Source of the DNA: Nitrospira sp.
Lineage (GTDB): Bacteria; Nitrospirota; Nitrospiria; Nitrospirales; Nitrospiraceae
Length of the DNA stretch: 50,448 nucleotides
NCBI GenBank assembly: GCA_015903945.1
Contig: JABMDL010000014.1
Span: forward strand, 1 to 50,448
Direction of reading: 5' to 3'
A program made the position numbers and the translations under genes. Below the pieces are notes generated by a model. The model was not told the origin of the DNA, did no database searches, and worked only from the letters and a program-made list of their open reading frames with translations. Of the stretch, positions 43,172 through 50,448 are shown one piece after another (positions within the stretch are counted from its first letter, which is position 1; each line of letters begins with the position of its first letter).

Positions 43172-44728
43172 GTGAATACGTTCGATACCATAGGGGCAAG
43201 TACATCGCCAATGAATCCAGCAGCAATGCCAGGGACCTCTCTTATTCTGCTTACTGGTGCGAGCGGGTATATCGGTGGGCGACTCCTCCCTTCGCTGGAA
43301 GAACGAGGCTACCGGCTCCGATGCTTGGCCAGGCACCCTGACATTCTGAGACAGAAGGCCAGTTCCACAACTGAAGTAGTCGCGGGTGATGTTCTTGACC
43401 GACAGAGTCTCGACAACGCCATGCGCGGAGTGGATGTCGCCTACTACATGGTCCACTCCATGAGATCGCACGGCTCTTTTGAGGAGACGGACCGTCAGGC
43501 CGCGAGGAACTTCGGCGAAGCGGCCAAGGCAGCTGGTGTCAAATGCCTGATCTATGTTGGAGGCCTGGGCAGCGACGACGAGAAACTCTCGGCACATCTG
43601 CGCAGTCGACACGAGGTCGGCGACATCTTGAGAGAGTCAGGCCTCCCGGTTTGTGAGTTTCGTGCCTCCGCCGTCATCGGATCCGGCAGCGCCTCGTTTG
43701 AGTTGATTCGTGCGCTGGTGGAACGTTTACCGATCATGCTCACCCCGCGATGGGTCAAGGGCAAAGCCCAGCCCATCGCCATCGACGACCTGTTGGACTA
43801 CCTGCTGGAGGCCCTTCGGATTCCGACCACGCAGTACCGCATCTACGAAGTTGGCGGGGCCGACCAAGTCTCCTATGCGGACATGATGCGCGCCTACGGG
43901 CGTCAACGCGGACTCAAGCCTCTCATCCTTCCAGTCCCGGTCCTCACCCCCTGGCTCTCTGCCCTGTGGCTCGGGTTGGTCACGCCTCTCTACGCCCGAA
44001 TCGGGCGGGCGATTATTGAGAGTATCGTCCATGTCACGGTGGTACGGGACAATGCTGCGCTGGCAACTTTTTCTGTACGTCCGATGGGAATCGACGAGGC
44101 AATTCGCCGGGCCCTTGCCAATGAAGAGACGCATTTCTCCAAGACACGCTGGTCCGACGCGATCTCTTCATCGGGGAGACAGCAATCGTGGGGTGGTGTG
44201 CGATTCGGCACGCGCATCGTCGATTCACGGACGACCACGGTCCAGGCGCCGCCGCACATCGTCTTCGCGTGTATTGAGAGGCTCGGAGGTGATCATGGTT
44301 GGTATGCATGCGACTGGCTGTGGCATATCCGTGGCCTCATCGACCTCCTTCAAGGGGGTGCGGGTATGAGACGCGGACGGCCTTCCTCCACGACCCTCCG
44401 TATCGGCGACACGGTTGACTCATTTCGGGTTGAGGCGATTGAACCGAATCGTCTTCTGCGGCTCAAGTCCGAGATGAATTTGCCGGGGCGGGCGTGGCTG
44501 GAGTTTGAGGTGACGGAGACCGGCTCTTCATCACAGATACGGCAGACGGCGATCTTTGATCCGGTCGGACTCACAGGACAGATTTATTGGTACTCGCTCT
44601 ATGTGCCGCATGAGTTTGTGTTTAGTGGAATGTTGCAGGGCATCGCCCGAGCAGCCTTGCGGGAAATGAGAGAACTCAATATGCCACAAGCACCTAATAA
44701 GCAGACGGCCACGACGCAGAGTGGCTGA
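43172..44728 (+). CDS. SDR-family NAD(P)-binding protein with DUF2867-like C-terminal domain
   Basis: 518 residues from a GTG at 43172 preceded by GGGAGG. Atypical/extended SDR domain with LLTGASGYIGGRL near residues 26-38, YYMVHSM and LIYVGGLG. From about 345 on is a START-like DUF2867 domain (GVRFGTRIVDSRTTTV... DWLWHIRGLIDLLQGG...). Such proteins frequently accompany photolyase and B12-MerR loci. The substrate is unknown; a lipid or quinone-like compound is a guess. One hydrophobic stretch (LTPWLSALWLGLVTPLYARI) may associate with membrane. Confidence 0.88.
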   Translation: MNTFDTIGASTSPMNPAAMPGTSLILLTGASGYIGGRLLPSLEERGYRLRCLARHPDILRQKASSTTEVVAGDVLDRQSLDNAMRGVDVAYYMVHSMRSHGSFEETDRQAARNFGEAAKAAGVKCLIYVGGLGSDDEKLSAHLRSRHEVGDILRESGLPVCEFRASAVIGSGSASFELIRALVERLPIMLTPRWVKGKAQPIAIDDLLDYLLEALRIPTTQYRIYEVGGADQVSYADMMRAYGRQRGLKPLILPVPVLTPWLSALWLGLVTPLYARIGRAIIESIVHVTVVRDNAALATFSVRPMGIDEAIRRALANEETHFSKTRWSDAISSSGRQQSWGGVRFGTRIVDSRTTTVQAPPHIVFACIERLGGDHGWYACDWLWHIRGLIDLLQGGAGMRRGRPSSTTLRIGDTVDSFRVEAIEPNRLLRLKSEMNLPGRAWLEFEVTETGSSSQIRQTAIFDPVGLTGQIYWYSLYVPHEFVFSGMLQGIARAALREMRELNMPQAPNKQTATTQSG

Positions 44729-44795
44729 ACCTGGCGTCGCGAGAGAGGCCGAGGTTGCTTCCTAGGGGCACACCAAAGTGTGATGGAGGTCTGCA

Positions 44796-45848
44796 ATGCA
44801 TACGGCAAGAATTATTGTGATCGCGGCGTTGGCCACCACATTCACAACCTTGAGCCAGCCCGTCCGTGCTGAGGAATCCGTGATCCCGCGAGATATGGTG
44901 TACATCGGGCAGGGACCGTCGATCATGGGACTCGACAAGGAAGATCCCCAAGAACTCGCTAATGCCCGTACGACGTATCACAAACGCAACAGAACTCAGG
45001 CCAGCACGTTGAATGATGAAAGCCCGGCCCACATGGTATTTCTCGATTCATACCTGATCGATAAATATGAAGTCTCCAATAAGGACTATGGAGACTTCAT
45101 CAAGGCGAACGGACACGGGTCCCCTGCGTATTGGGATGATCCCCGTCTCAATCGACCGAACCAGCCGGTGGTCGGCGTCAGCTGGTACGACGCGCGTGCC
45201 TATTGCGAGTATCGGGGCAAGAGATTGCCGACGGAAGCGGAGTGGGAGAAGGCCGCAAGAGGGCCCAATGGCAATCTCTATCCCTGGGGCGATGACTTTG
45301 ATCCGTCGAAAGCCAACTATGGGAAAAATCACGATGGCACCAAGCCGGTTGATTCATATCCCGATGGGGTCAGTTATTACGGTCTTCATAACATGGCCGG
45401 TAATGCTTTTGAGTGGGTCTTGGACTGGTACGACCCCCGCTACTACAGTCGGCTCGAACCGATGGTCAATCCCACTGGCCCGGAAAAACCCGTCTGGATA
45501 GGTGGCACCGGGACCTATGTGGACCTGCTGACGCTCGGAGAAAAACGAGTGATTCGAGGCGGATCCTGGGTCGCCCCGGAAGGCTCGGTCAGGTCGACGC
45601 ACCGATTCTGGAATCACCCTCTCAATAACAGCTACGGCGTGGGCCTGGGATTCCGCTGCGCGAAAACTGCCCCACCAGAAATCGATCAGCGAATCAAAGA
45701 GGCCGCCATCTTGACCTACGTCGAAATGGGGCGAGAGCGCTTTGAGAAGGCCCGGCAGGCCCTTGCTCAGGGACTGGCCATCGACCCCAAGAACACGGAA
45801 CTCCTGGAGCTTCGCCAATTGATTGAGCAGTCGATGAAGCGACCGTGA
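44796..45848 (+). CDS. Secreted FGE/SUMF1-like protein with TPR-like tail (copy 3)
   Basis: 350 residues. Signal peptide cleaved near VRAEE. FGE domain with MVYIGQGPSIMGLDKED (changed from the usual GEFxMG), RLPTEAEWEKAARG, YPWGDD, MAGNAFEWVLDW, RGGSWVAPE...GLGFRCAKTA. The catalytic cysteines are missing as in copy 2. An insertion of about 25 residues follows MGLDKED. The C-terminal helices (RFEKARQALAQGLAIDPKN) match the tail of copy 2. Periplasmic. Confidence 0.88.
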   Translation: MHTARIIVIAALATTFTTLSQPVRAEESVIPRDMVYIGQGPSIMGLDKEDPQELANARTTYHKRNRTQASTLNDESPAHMVFLDSYLIDKYEVSNKDYGDFIKANGHGSPAYWDDPRLNRPNQPVVGVSWYDARAYCEYRGKRLPTEAEWEKAARGPNGNLYPWGDDFDPSKANYGKNHDGTKPVDSYPDGVSYYGLHNMAGNAFEWVLDWYDPRYYSRLEPMVNPTGPEKPVWIGGTGTYVDLLTLGEKRVIRGGSWVAPEGSVRSTHRFWNHPLNNSYGVGLGFRCAKTAPPEIDQRIKEAAILTYVEMGRERFEKARQALAQGLAIDPKNTELLELRQLIEQSMKRP

Positions 45849-45900
45849 ACGAAGATTTCACGGGACTTGTTCATGGTTCGATCGTGACGGAGGGGCACCG

Positions 45901-46269
45901 ATGATACATCAGAAGATTCTTTATCAAGGGTTTGTCCTCATTGCTCTACTTGGGGCTTCACCGCTCTACGCTGGTCCCATCGATTCACCCGGACACGCAC
46001 ATCAGGATAAGGCCCAATTGGTTCATGAGGCCAATCATGAAGTGGACCACGCATGGGAGGTCTACCACCAGGCAGCATTGGGAGGAACAGTGGCCTCGCC
46101 TGCCCTTCAGGCGGAAATCGAGCAGCACCTGCACGAAGCCAGAACCCTCGTGACCCAGGCGCACGAGGCAGCGGAGCGGGGAGACGATCGGCAGGTGGAG
46201 GAACTATGCAAACAAGTCAGACTCCATACCACCCAAGCCATTGAGGGTAGCAAGGAGCGGAAGAAATGA
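45901..46269 (+). CDS. Secreted helical His-rich protein, SmbP-like
   Basis: 122 residues. Signal peptide ends near LYAGP. The mature part has regularly spaced His and Glu (LVHEANHEVDHAWEVYHQ, EQHLHEARTLVTQAHEAAERG), like a two- to four-helix metal-binding bundle. It is weaker than the protein at 39686 but of the same style. The stop overlaps the start of the broken FGE gene by 4 nt. Confidence 0.75.
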   Translation: MIHQKILYQGFVLIALLGASPLYAGPIDSPGHAHQDKAQLVHEANHEVDHAWEVYHQAALGGTVASPALQAEIEQHLHEARTLVTQAHEAAERGDDRQVEELCKQVRLHTTQAIEGSKERKK

Positions 46270-47080
46270 TCACTGGTCTATGGAGCGGATCAACTCAATG
46301 CAACAGATTGACGATGGTGATTTTCACGGTCATTGCGCTCCTGCAGTCGCTCACCGTGGAAGCGTTGCCGGGAACGATAGAGCCTGACCCGGTGCCGATG
46401 GTCACGATTCCGGCCGGAGAATTTCTGATGGGCAATCCAGAAGGAAAAGGCCGGGACGATGAGCGACCGCAGCGATCTGTCTACCTGGACGAGTTTGCGA
46501 TTGATCAAGTCGAAGTGACGAATGAACGGTATATGGCTTTTGTGAAATCCGTTGGCCATCGCACACCACCCAATCCGTATGGCACCGGGCCCCTCCAATC
46601 CATTAAGGGCATTGAGCAATTACCGGTGGTCCAGACCACCTGGTATGACGCCAAGTCCTATTGCAGTTGGGCCAAGAAACGGCTTCCGACCGAGGCAGAA
46701 TGGGAAAAGGCTGCTCGCGGGACTGACGGCCGCATATTCCCCTGGGGGAATGAACCACCCACTGCGAAGCGGGCAAACTTCGATCGAGAGTGGGAGGACG
46801 AGCATACCTTGAGGCCTGTCGGGTCACTTCCTGATGGAGATTCACCCTACGGAGTGAAGGATATGGCTATGACGCGGAGTACTATCACCATGCGCCCAAT
46901 CGGAATCCACAAGGTCCCGACAAGAAGGGAGTCGTTCGGTCGATTCGCGGTGGGTCCTGGCATAGTCCGGCGTCCGATATCACCACATCGGCGCGTGGGC
47001 GCGGCGGGTTCGCGTTGCAGACTCACGGAACGGGGTTTCGCTGCGCACGCAGCCTTGAGGAAGCGACCCAGAAGAAGTAA
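46266..47080 (+). pseudogene. FGE/SUMF1-like gene (copy 4) broken by a deletion and frameshift
   Basis: ATG 46266 opens a normal FGE-like protein: signal peptide, MVTIPAGEFLMGNPEG, RLPTEAEWEKAARG, FPWGNE, SPYGVKDMA. At 46867/46868 the conserved GNVWEWVxDW segment is missing and the frame shifts. Downstream in another frame the rest is intact to TAA 47080: YDAEYYHHAPNRNPQGPDKKG, RGGSW, GTGFRCARSLEE. About 31 bp appear to be lost. In the shifted frame translation runs to 47093 as basic nonsense. Either a real pseudogene or a sequence/assembly error. Confidence 0.85.
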
Positions 47081-47156
47081 CCGACGGCGGTGAAAGTGCG
47101 AAGCAGTACCATGACAAGAACACAATTTCAGAGGCCGGTCCTGTGTTTTGGTGGAG

Positions 47157-47183
47157 TTGACGCCGCACTCCGCACGGCGTCAA
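47157..47183. repeat. Inverted repeat after the broken FGE gene
   Basis: TTGACGCCG (47157-47165) and CGGCGTCAA (47175-47183), perfect 9-bp stem with 9-nt loop. Confidence 0.5.
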
Positions 47184-47191
47184 CCGCTGAG

Positions 47192-47228
47192 GCAGACAGG
47201 TCTCCTCGTGAGGGAGGGACCTGTCTGC
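47192..47228 (+). terminator. Terminator-like hairpin
   Basis: GCAGACAGGTC (47192-47202) and GACCTGTCTGC (47218-47228), perfect 11-bp stem, 15-nt loop, followed by TTGG. Together with the preceding repeat it probably ends the upstream transcript. Confidence 0.55.
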
Positions 47229-47290
47229 TTGGCGCACAGTAAAGTCGGTGGCCGACACGTATCTGCCTGGCGGCCGAGGGGAGGAACAAC

Positions 47291-47416
47291 ATGAATATGA
47301 GCTTAGTGTTATTGCTTGTGACTGGGTTTCTGACGTCTGTTGTGGTGGCTGGATTCCTTCAGATTGTGACCGCTGTTGTGAGGCGGCGGGTCACCGGAAG
47401 ACCGCCCCGAAGGTAA
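47291..47416 (+). CDS. Tiny single-TM protein (41 residues)
   Basis: ATG 47291 is preceded by a strong GGGGAGG site. One TM helix (MSLVLLLVTGFLTSVVVAGF) and a very basic tail (RRRVTGRPPRR), so N-out/C-in. Found only by reading the sequence because of its size. A second tiny TM protein lies at 48446. Function unknown; possibly a regulator of a membrane complex. Confidence 0.6.
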   Translation: MNMSLVLLLVTGFLTSVVVAGFLQIVTAVVRRRVTGRPPRR

Positions 47417-47479
47417 GAAACTGTCGCTTAGCCGAGCGTATCAGTCAGCCCTTGGATGGCTGCCGCAGGAGATATGATT

Positions 47480-48424
47480 ATGGACATCATTGTAACTGGG
47501 GGAACAGGATTCATCGGTCGTGCACTGTGCACGGCGCTCTCCCAGGAGGGCCATAGAGTTACGATCCTCACGAGGAATTCGGGGAGCGCAGAGCGGCTCT
47601 TAGGCAACAACCTGTTGTCCGTTGAGTGGACTGGTGGAAGTACAGGACCCTGGGAACAGGCACTTGAAGGAGCCGATGCGGTCATTAACCTCGCCGGCGC
47701 GCCGATTGCCGATGCTCGTTGGACGCCTGCTCGAAAACAACTCCTCATCAATAGCCGAGTCCACACGACGCGTATCATCGTGGAAGCGATGTCCCGCCGG
47801 TCTGCAAAACCGCGGGTGCTCATCAGCGCGTCCGGTATCGGCTATTACGGTGGCAGCGATGATCGGGTGCTGGATGAGGGCTCAGCGCGTGGTCAGGGGT
47901 TCCTTGCCGACCTGTGCCTTGCCTGGGAGGCAGAGGCCCTTCGGGCGGCCGAATTCGGTGTGCGCGTCGTCGTCCTGCGAACGGGAATGGTGCTCGAACA
48001 AGATGGCGGGGCCTTGCCCAAGATGCTGCTGCCCTTTCGATTGTTTGCAGGCGGTCCAATCATGCCGGGAAGTCAATGGGTCTCCTGGATTCACCGGCGT
48101 GATCATATCGGTCTGATCCAATGGGCACTCGCAAACAATCATGTTTCTGGTCCCCTCAATGCTGTGGCCCCAGAGCCGGTGACGATGAAGACGTTCTGTG
48201 AAGTTCTTGGGCGGGTGCTTCACCGACCGTCGTGGCTTCCTGTTCCAGGATTTGCCTTGAATATGCTCCTTGGTGAGTTGGGCACATTGATGACGACCGG
48301 CCAGCGGGTGAGTCCAGCGAAAGCCATGGCGGAAGGCTATGCGTTTCAGTATCCAACGTTGGAACCGGCCTTACAAGCCATCCTGACCGGAACGACAGCA
48401 GCAGCTGCTCTAAGGGCGGCATGA
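47480..48424 (+). CDS. TIGR01777-family epimerase (SDR superfamily)
   Basis: 314 residues from ATG 47480, 8 nt after AGGAG; an ATG two codons earlier is too close to it. NAD(P)-binding VTGGTGFIGRALC, then VINLAGAPIADARW and SASGIGYYGG, and the C-terminal family motif GELGTLMTTGQRVSPAKA. Members (YfcH/SulA type) are NAD-dependent sugar-nucleotide epimerase relatives of unknown substrate, often near photolyase and LitR/CarH-controlled genes. Confidence 0.92.
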   Translation: MDIIVTGGTGFIGRALCTALSQEGHRVTILTRNSGSAERLLGNNLLSVEWTGGSTGPWEQALEGADAVINLAGAPIADARWTPARKQLLINSRVHTTRIIVEAMSRRSAKPRVLISASGIGYYGGSDDRVLDEGSARGQGFLADLCLAWEAEALRAAEFGVRVVVLRTGMVLEQDGGALPKMLLPFRLFAGGPIMPGSQWVSWIHRRDHIGLIQWALANNHVSGPLNAVAPEPVTMKTFCEVLGRVLHRPSWLPVPGFALNMLLGELGTLMTTGQRVSPAKAMAEGYAFQYPTLEPALQAILTGTTAAAALRAA

Positions 48425-48445
48425 GCCACGGGGGTATGACGGTGC

Positions 48446-48541
48446 ATGAACAGCCCCGCAATCTATATAGCAACCGGACTGATCGCGGGATTTCTTATGG
48501 TGGCGGCACTGTGTGTACTTGGATTGGCAGTCTCTATGTAG
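48446..48541 (+). CDS. Tiny single-TM protein (31 residues)
   Basis: ATG 48446 to TAG 48541: MNSPAIYIATGLIAGFLM then VAALCVLGLAVSM, essentially one TM helix. A purine-rich GGGGGT lies upstream at 48430. It sits 21 nt after the epimerase and 18 nt before the PDZ gene, filling the gap as expected of a real small gene. Confidence 0.5.
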   Translation: MNSPAIYIATGLIAGFLMVAALCVLGLAVSM

Positions 48542-48559
48542 TCACCAGGAGGTGTTCTG

Positions 48560-49003
48560 ATGAGAATCTCAGGCTTTCATATTGCGGCAGCATTGATGAC
48601 AGGCCTTCTTGTTACCTCTTGTGCCATGGCCGACCAACACACGGCCCAGGCTCCCTATGGGCATGGAGATGCGACGAAACTCGCTCACGGCATTATCGGT
48701 ATTTCTCTTCAGGTAAGTGCTGAGCGGATCGGGGATCCGGCCATCCTCTATGTCGGCATGGTCCATCCTGGTGGACCTGCTCACCAGGCGGGACTTCGAC
48801 ACGGGGATGAGGTCGTCAGTGTTGATGGGGCTCCCGTGAAAGGAAAGAGTTATGAACAGGTGGTCAGCATGATACGAGGGGAAGCGGGGACTGTCGTGAA
48901 GGTTGGTATCAAGGGTGAGAACGGTCTTCGTGAGCTTTCAATCGAGCGGGTGGCGGGTGACAAGCTGAAACGACCGGAAGGATCCCATGGAAAACCTGAG
49001 TAA
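48560..49003 (+). CDS. PDZ-domain lipoprotein
   Basis: 147 residues from ATG 48560 with AGGAGG upstream. Signal peptide with lipobox LVTSC. One PDZ domain at about 45-130: GIIGISLQV, MVHPGGPAHQAGLRHGDEVVSVDGAPVKGKSYEQVVSMIRGEAGT (here a run of family-typical residues around PAHQAGLRHGD). No protease domain. It may tether or scaffold periplasmic partners. Confidence 0.88.
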   Translation: MRISGFHIAAALMTGLLVTSCAMADQHTAQAPYGHGDATKLAHGIIGISLQVSAERIGDPAILYVGMVHPGGPAHQAGLRHGDEVVSVDGAPVKGKSYEQVVSMIRGEAGTVVKVGIKGENGLRELSIERVAGDKLKRPEGSHGKPE

Positions 49004-49071
49004 GAGGACATAACCGTTGCTTCGGAGATTTGTACCGGTATCGACTTGGCTAGTTCTGGGGGAGTTCATCT

Positions 49072-50448
49072 ATGCGAGGAATAGTCTGGTACAGGAGGGA
49101 TTTGCGCATTGCAGACCATCCGGCCTTGTCGGCGGCCTGCGCAGCATGGAGCGAGGTAATCCCGCTCTTTGTGTTCGACGAGCCGTTGTTGCACTCCCAT
49201 GTGTTCGGCTCCGCCTGTGTGAATTTTATGCTCGGATGTCTCCAGAATCTGGCGTCGTCTTTGTCGGACCGAGGTCTCACGCTTCAGTGGCGACGCGGCG
49301 AACCGGTGGAGGAGGTCGTCCGCGCCGCTCGCGAATGGAAGGTTGATGCGGTCTACTGGAATCGCGACTATGAGCCGAGAGCGATTGAGCGAGACCGCAT
49401 AATCGCGCAACGGTTGGCGGAGGCCGGCGTGGTCGTCCGCACGTTCAAAGACCATGTGGTGTTTGAGGCAGATGAGGTGCGAGGCGTCACCGGTGAACCC
49501 TTGCAGCGCTACAGCGCGTATCGCGCCCGCTGGTGGACGAAATGGCATGCAACAACCCCAGCAGTTCAGCCGGTCCCTACCGCACTTGCAGAAAAGGTGG
49601 CTGCCCCACGGCCTGTCTCATGCCATCTGCCTACAGCCCCCGAGCTGGGATACGAGCCGGTCGCATTGCGGATTGAGCCGGGCGAGCGGAACGCCCTGAA
49701 GCGGTTGCGCCGGTTTGTGAAAGGTCCCCTACATTTCTACGCGACAAACAGAAACCTGCCGGCGAACGATGGGTGTTCACAACTTTCACCACACTTCCGT
49801 TTCGGAACACTGTCGCCACGCAAGGCCATTCACACGGCGTTGAACGTGCTGGCCCAAGGCGGGCGAGTGTCTCGGCCCGATGTCCTGACCTGGGTCGATG
49901 AGTTAATCTGGCGTGAGTTCTTTCATCAAGTATTGGCTTCGTTTCCACACGTTGCGGAGGGACCATTCCGCAAGGTGGCCATCCCACCGTCGCGTGAATC
50001 GGGTCCGGTCCGAGACGGCCTGTTTCAAGCCTGGTGTCACGGGCAGACCGGCTATCCGATCGTCGACGCCGGCATGCGGCAATTGAATCAGACGGGATGT
50101 ATGCACAACCGTGTGCGAATGGTCGTGGCATCCTTTCTCATCAAAGATCTTCGGATCGACTGGCAGAGCGGCGAACGGTATTTCATGCAGCAGCTCATCG
50201 ATGCTGACGTGGCGGCAAACAACGGTAATTGGCAGTGGTGTGCCTCCACCGGCACGGATGCCATGCGGGGTTATCGGATTTTCAATCCTGCCCTTCAAAG
50301 CAAGAAGTTCGACCCGGACGGCACCTACATCCGCCGGTATGTTCCGGAGCTGGCCCATGTATCGGCGAAGCGAATTCATGAGCCGCATCTCATGACCGCA
50401 GATGAGCAGGAACGCGCTCGATGCCGAATCGGGGACGATTATCCTTCC
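49072..50448 (+). CDS. phr: Class I deoxyribodipyrimidine photolyase (C-terminus cut by window edge)
   Basis: The frame is open from ATG 49072 (GGGGGAG upstream) to the window end: 459 codons, close to the usual 470-480. N-terminal photolyase domain starts MRGIVWYRRDLRIADHPAL. FAD domain motifs: LSPHFRFGTLSPRKA, LIWREFFHQVLASFP, GYPIVDAGMRQLNQTGCMHNRVRM, and WQWCASTGTDA...RIFNP. It repairs cyclobutane pyrimidine dimers using blue or near-UV light, in the cytoplasm. Its place at the end of a cluster that begins with CarH-like regulators supports light control. Confidence 0.95.
   Translation, partial: MRGIVWYRRDLRIADHPALSAACAAWSEVIPLFVFDEPLLHSHVFGSACVNFMLGCLQNLASSLSDRGLTLQWRRGEPVEEVVRAAREWKVDAVYWNRDYEPRAIERDRIIAQRLAEAGVVVRTFKDHVVFEADEVRGVTGEPLQRYSAYRARWWTKWHATTPAVQPVPTALAEKVAAPRPVSCHLPTAPELGYEPVALRIEPGERNALKRLRRFVKGPLHFYATNRNLPANDGCSQLSPHFRFGTLSPRKAIHTALNVLAQGGRVSRPDVLTWVDELIWREFFHQVLASFPHVAEGPFRKVAIPPSRESGPVRDGLFQAWCHGQTGYPIVDAGMRQLNQTGCMHNRVRMVVASFLIKDLRIDWQSGERYFMQQLIDADVAANNGNWQWCASTGTDAMRGYRIFNPALQSKKFDPDGTYIRRYVPELAHVSAKRIHEPHLMTADEQERARCRIGDDYPS

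Noticed and set aside
46868..47093. Basic C-terminus of the frame starting at 46266
   Set aside because: The Arg-rich end is the product of the frameshift; the true continuation is in another frame and ends at 47080.

Overview
The window reads as chromosomal DNA of a moderately GC-rich, Gram-negative, chemolithotroph-like bacterium. The best guess is a Nitrospira-type nitrifier (Nitrospirota). The clues are the LL-diaminopimelate aminotransferase route to lysine, many lipoproteins and periplasmic c-type cytochromes, SmbP-like small metal-binding proteins (family known from Nitrosomonas), and FGE/SUMF1-like periplasmic proteins fused or linked to cytochromes. The taxonomic call is inference. 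No tRNA, rRNA, CRISPR array, transposase or phage gene was seen.

Layout. 1-801: a nucleotidyltransferase and a small partner, cut by the left edge. 1018-6664: a lipoprotein with seven BNR-like repeats, a second lipoprotein, a PmtA-like methyltransferase with a visible promoter, and several unknown or membrane proteins. 6902-10357: glutamine amidotransferase, dapL, then folK and panC overlapping by 4 nt. 10390-17891 (minus): lytic transglycosylase, glycerate 2-kinase and a rifampin-phosphotransferase-like PEP-utilising protein, then rmuC (own promoter), a MazG-like pyrophosphohydrolase and a zinc-ribbon/PilZ protein. 18006-20638: family 5 uracil-DNA glycosylase, a transaldolase and small proteins, with a 126-bp inverted-repeat element between the first two. 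20836-28939 (minus): a compact biosynthetic operon argD-argF-argG-argH-(small lipoprotein)-lysA-dapA-dapB. With dapL upstream in the window, most late steps to arginine and several steps to lysine are present. 29118-35681: DUF2628-like protein, short GpmA, unknown protein, beta-barrel protein, a metallopeptidase/ATP-grasp pair, LMW phosphatase and ttcA.

35947-50448 is the accessory part and the most interesting. Two paralogous 305-residue MerR-type regulators (35947-36864 and 40563-41480) each carry the complete residue set of the adenosylcobalamin photoreceptor CarH (W143, H144, E153, H154, H190 in both). Each is divergent from a target operon, and the two intergenic regions share the same architecture: face-to-face TTGACA promoters with 17-bp spacers and several copies of ACATTRGACAT lying between or over the promoter elements. 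The rightward genes encode a tetraheme NapC/NirT-type cytochrome, a cytochrome c-FGE fusion, a repeat protein, SmbP-like proteins, further FGE-like proteins, two SDR proteins (one with a DUF2867-like C-terminus, one TIGR01777), tiny membrane proteins, a PDZ lipoprotein and a class I DNA photolyase. A DCC (DUF393) protein follows the second regulator. Photolyase, SDR and DCC genes near B12-type MerR regulators suggest a light-induced programme, here combined with periplasmic redox and metal-binding proteins. This is the best candidate in the window for an undescribed system.

The same region shows tandem duplication and decay: three intact FGE-like genes, a fourth broken by an apparent deletion of about 31 bp, and a fragment of a second napC-like gene whose last haem motif is CIDRH. 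Outside it, imperfect inverted repeats containing cgcttcacgagat recur in several gene gaps.
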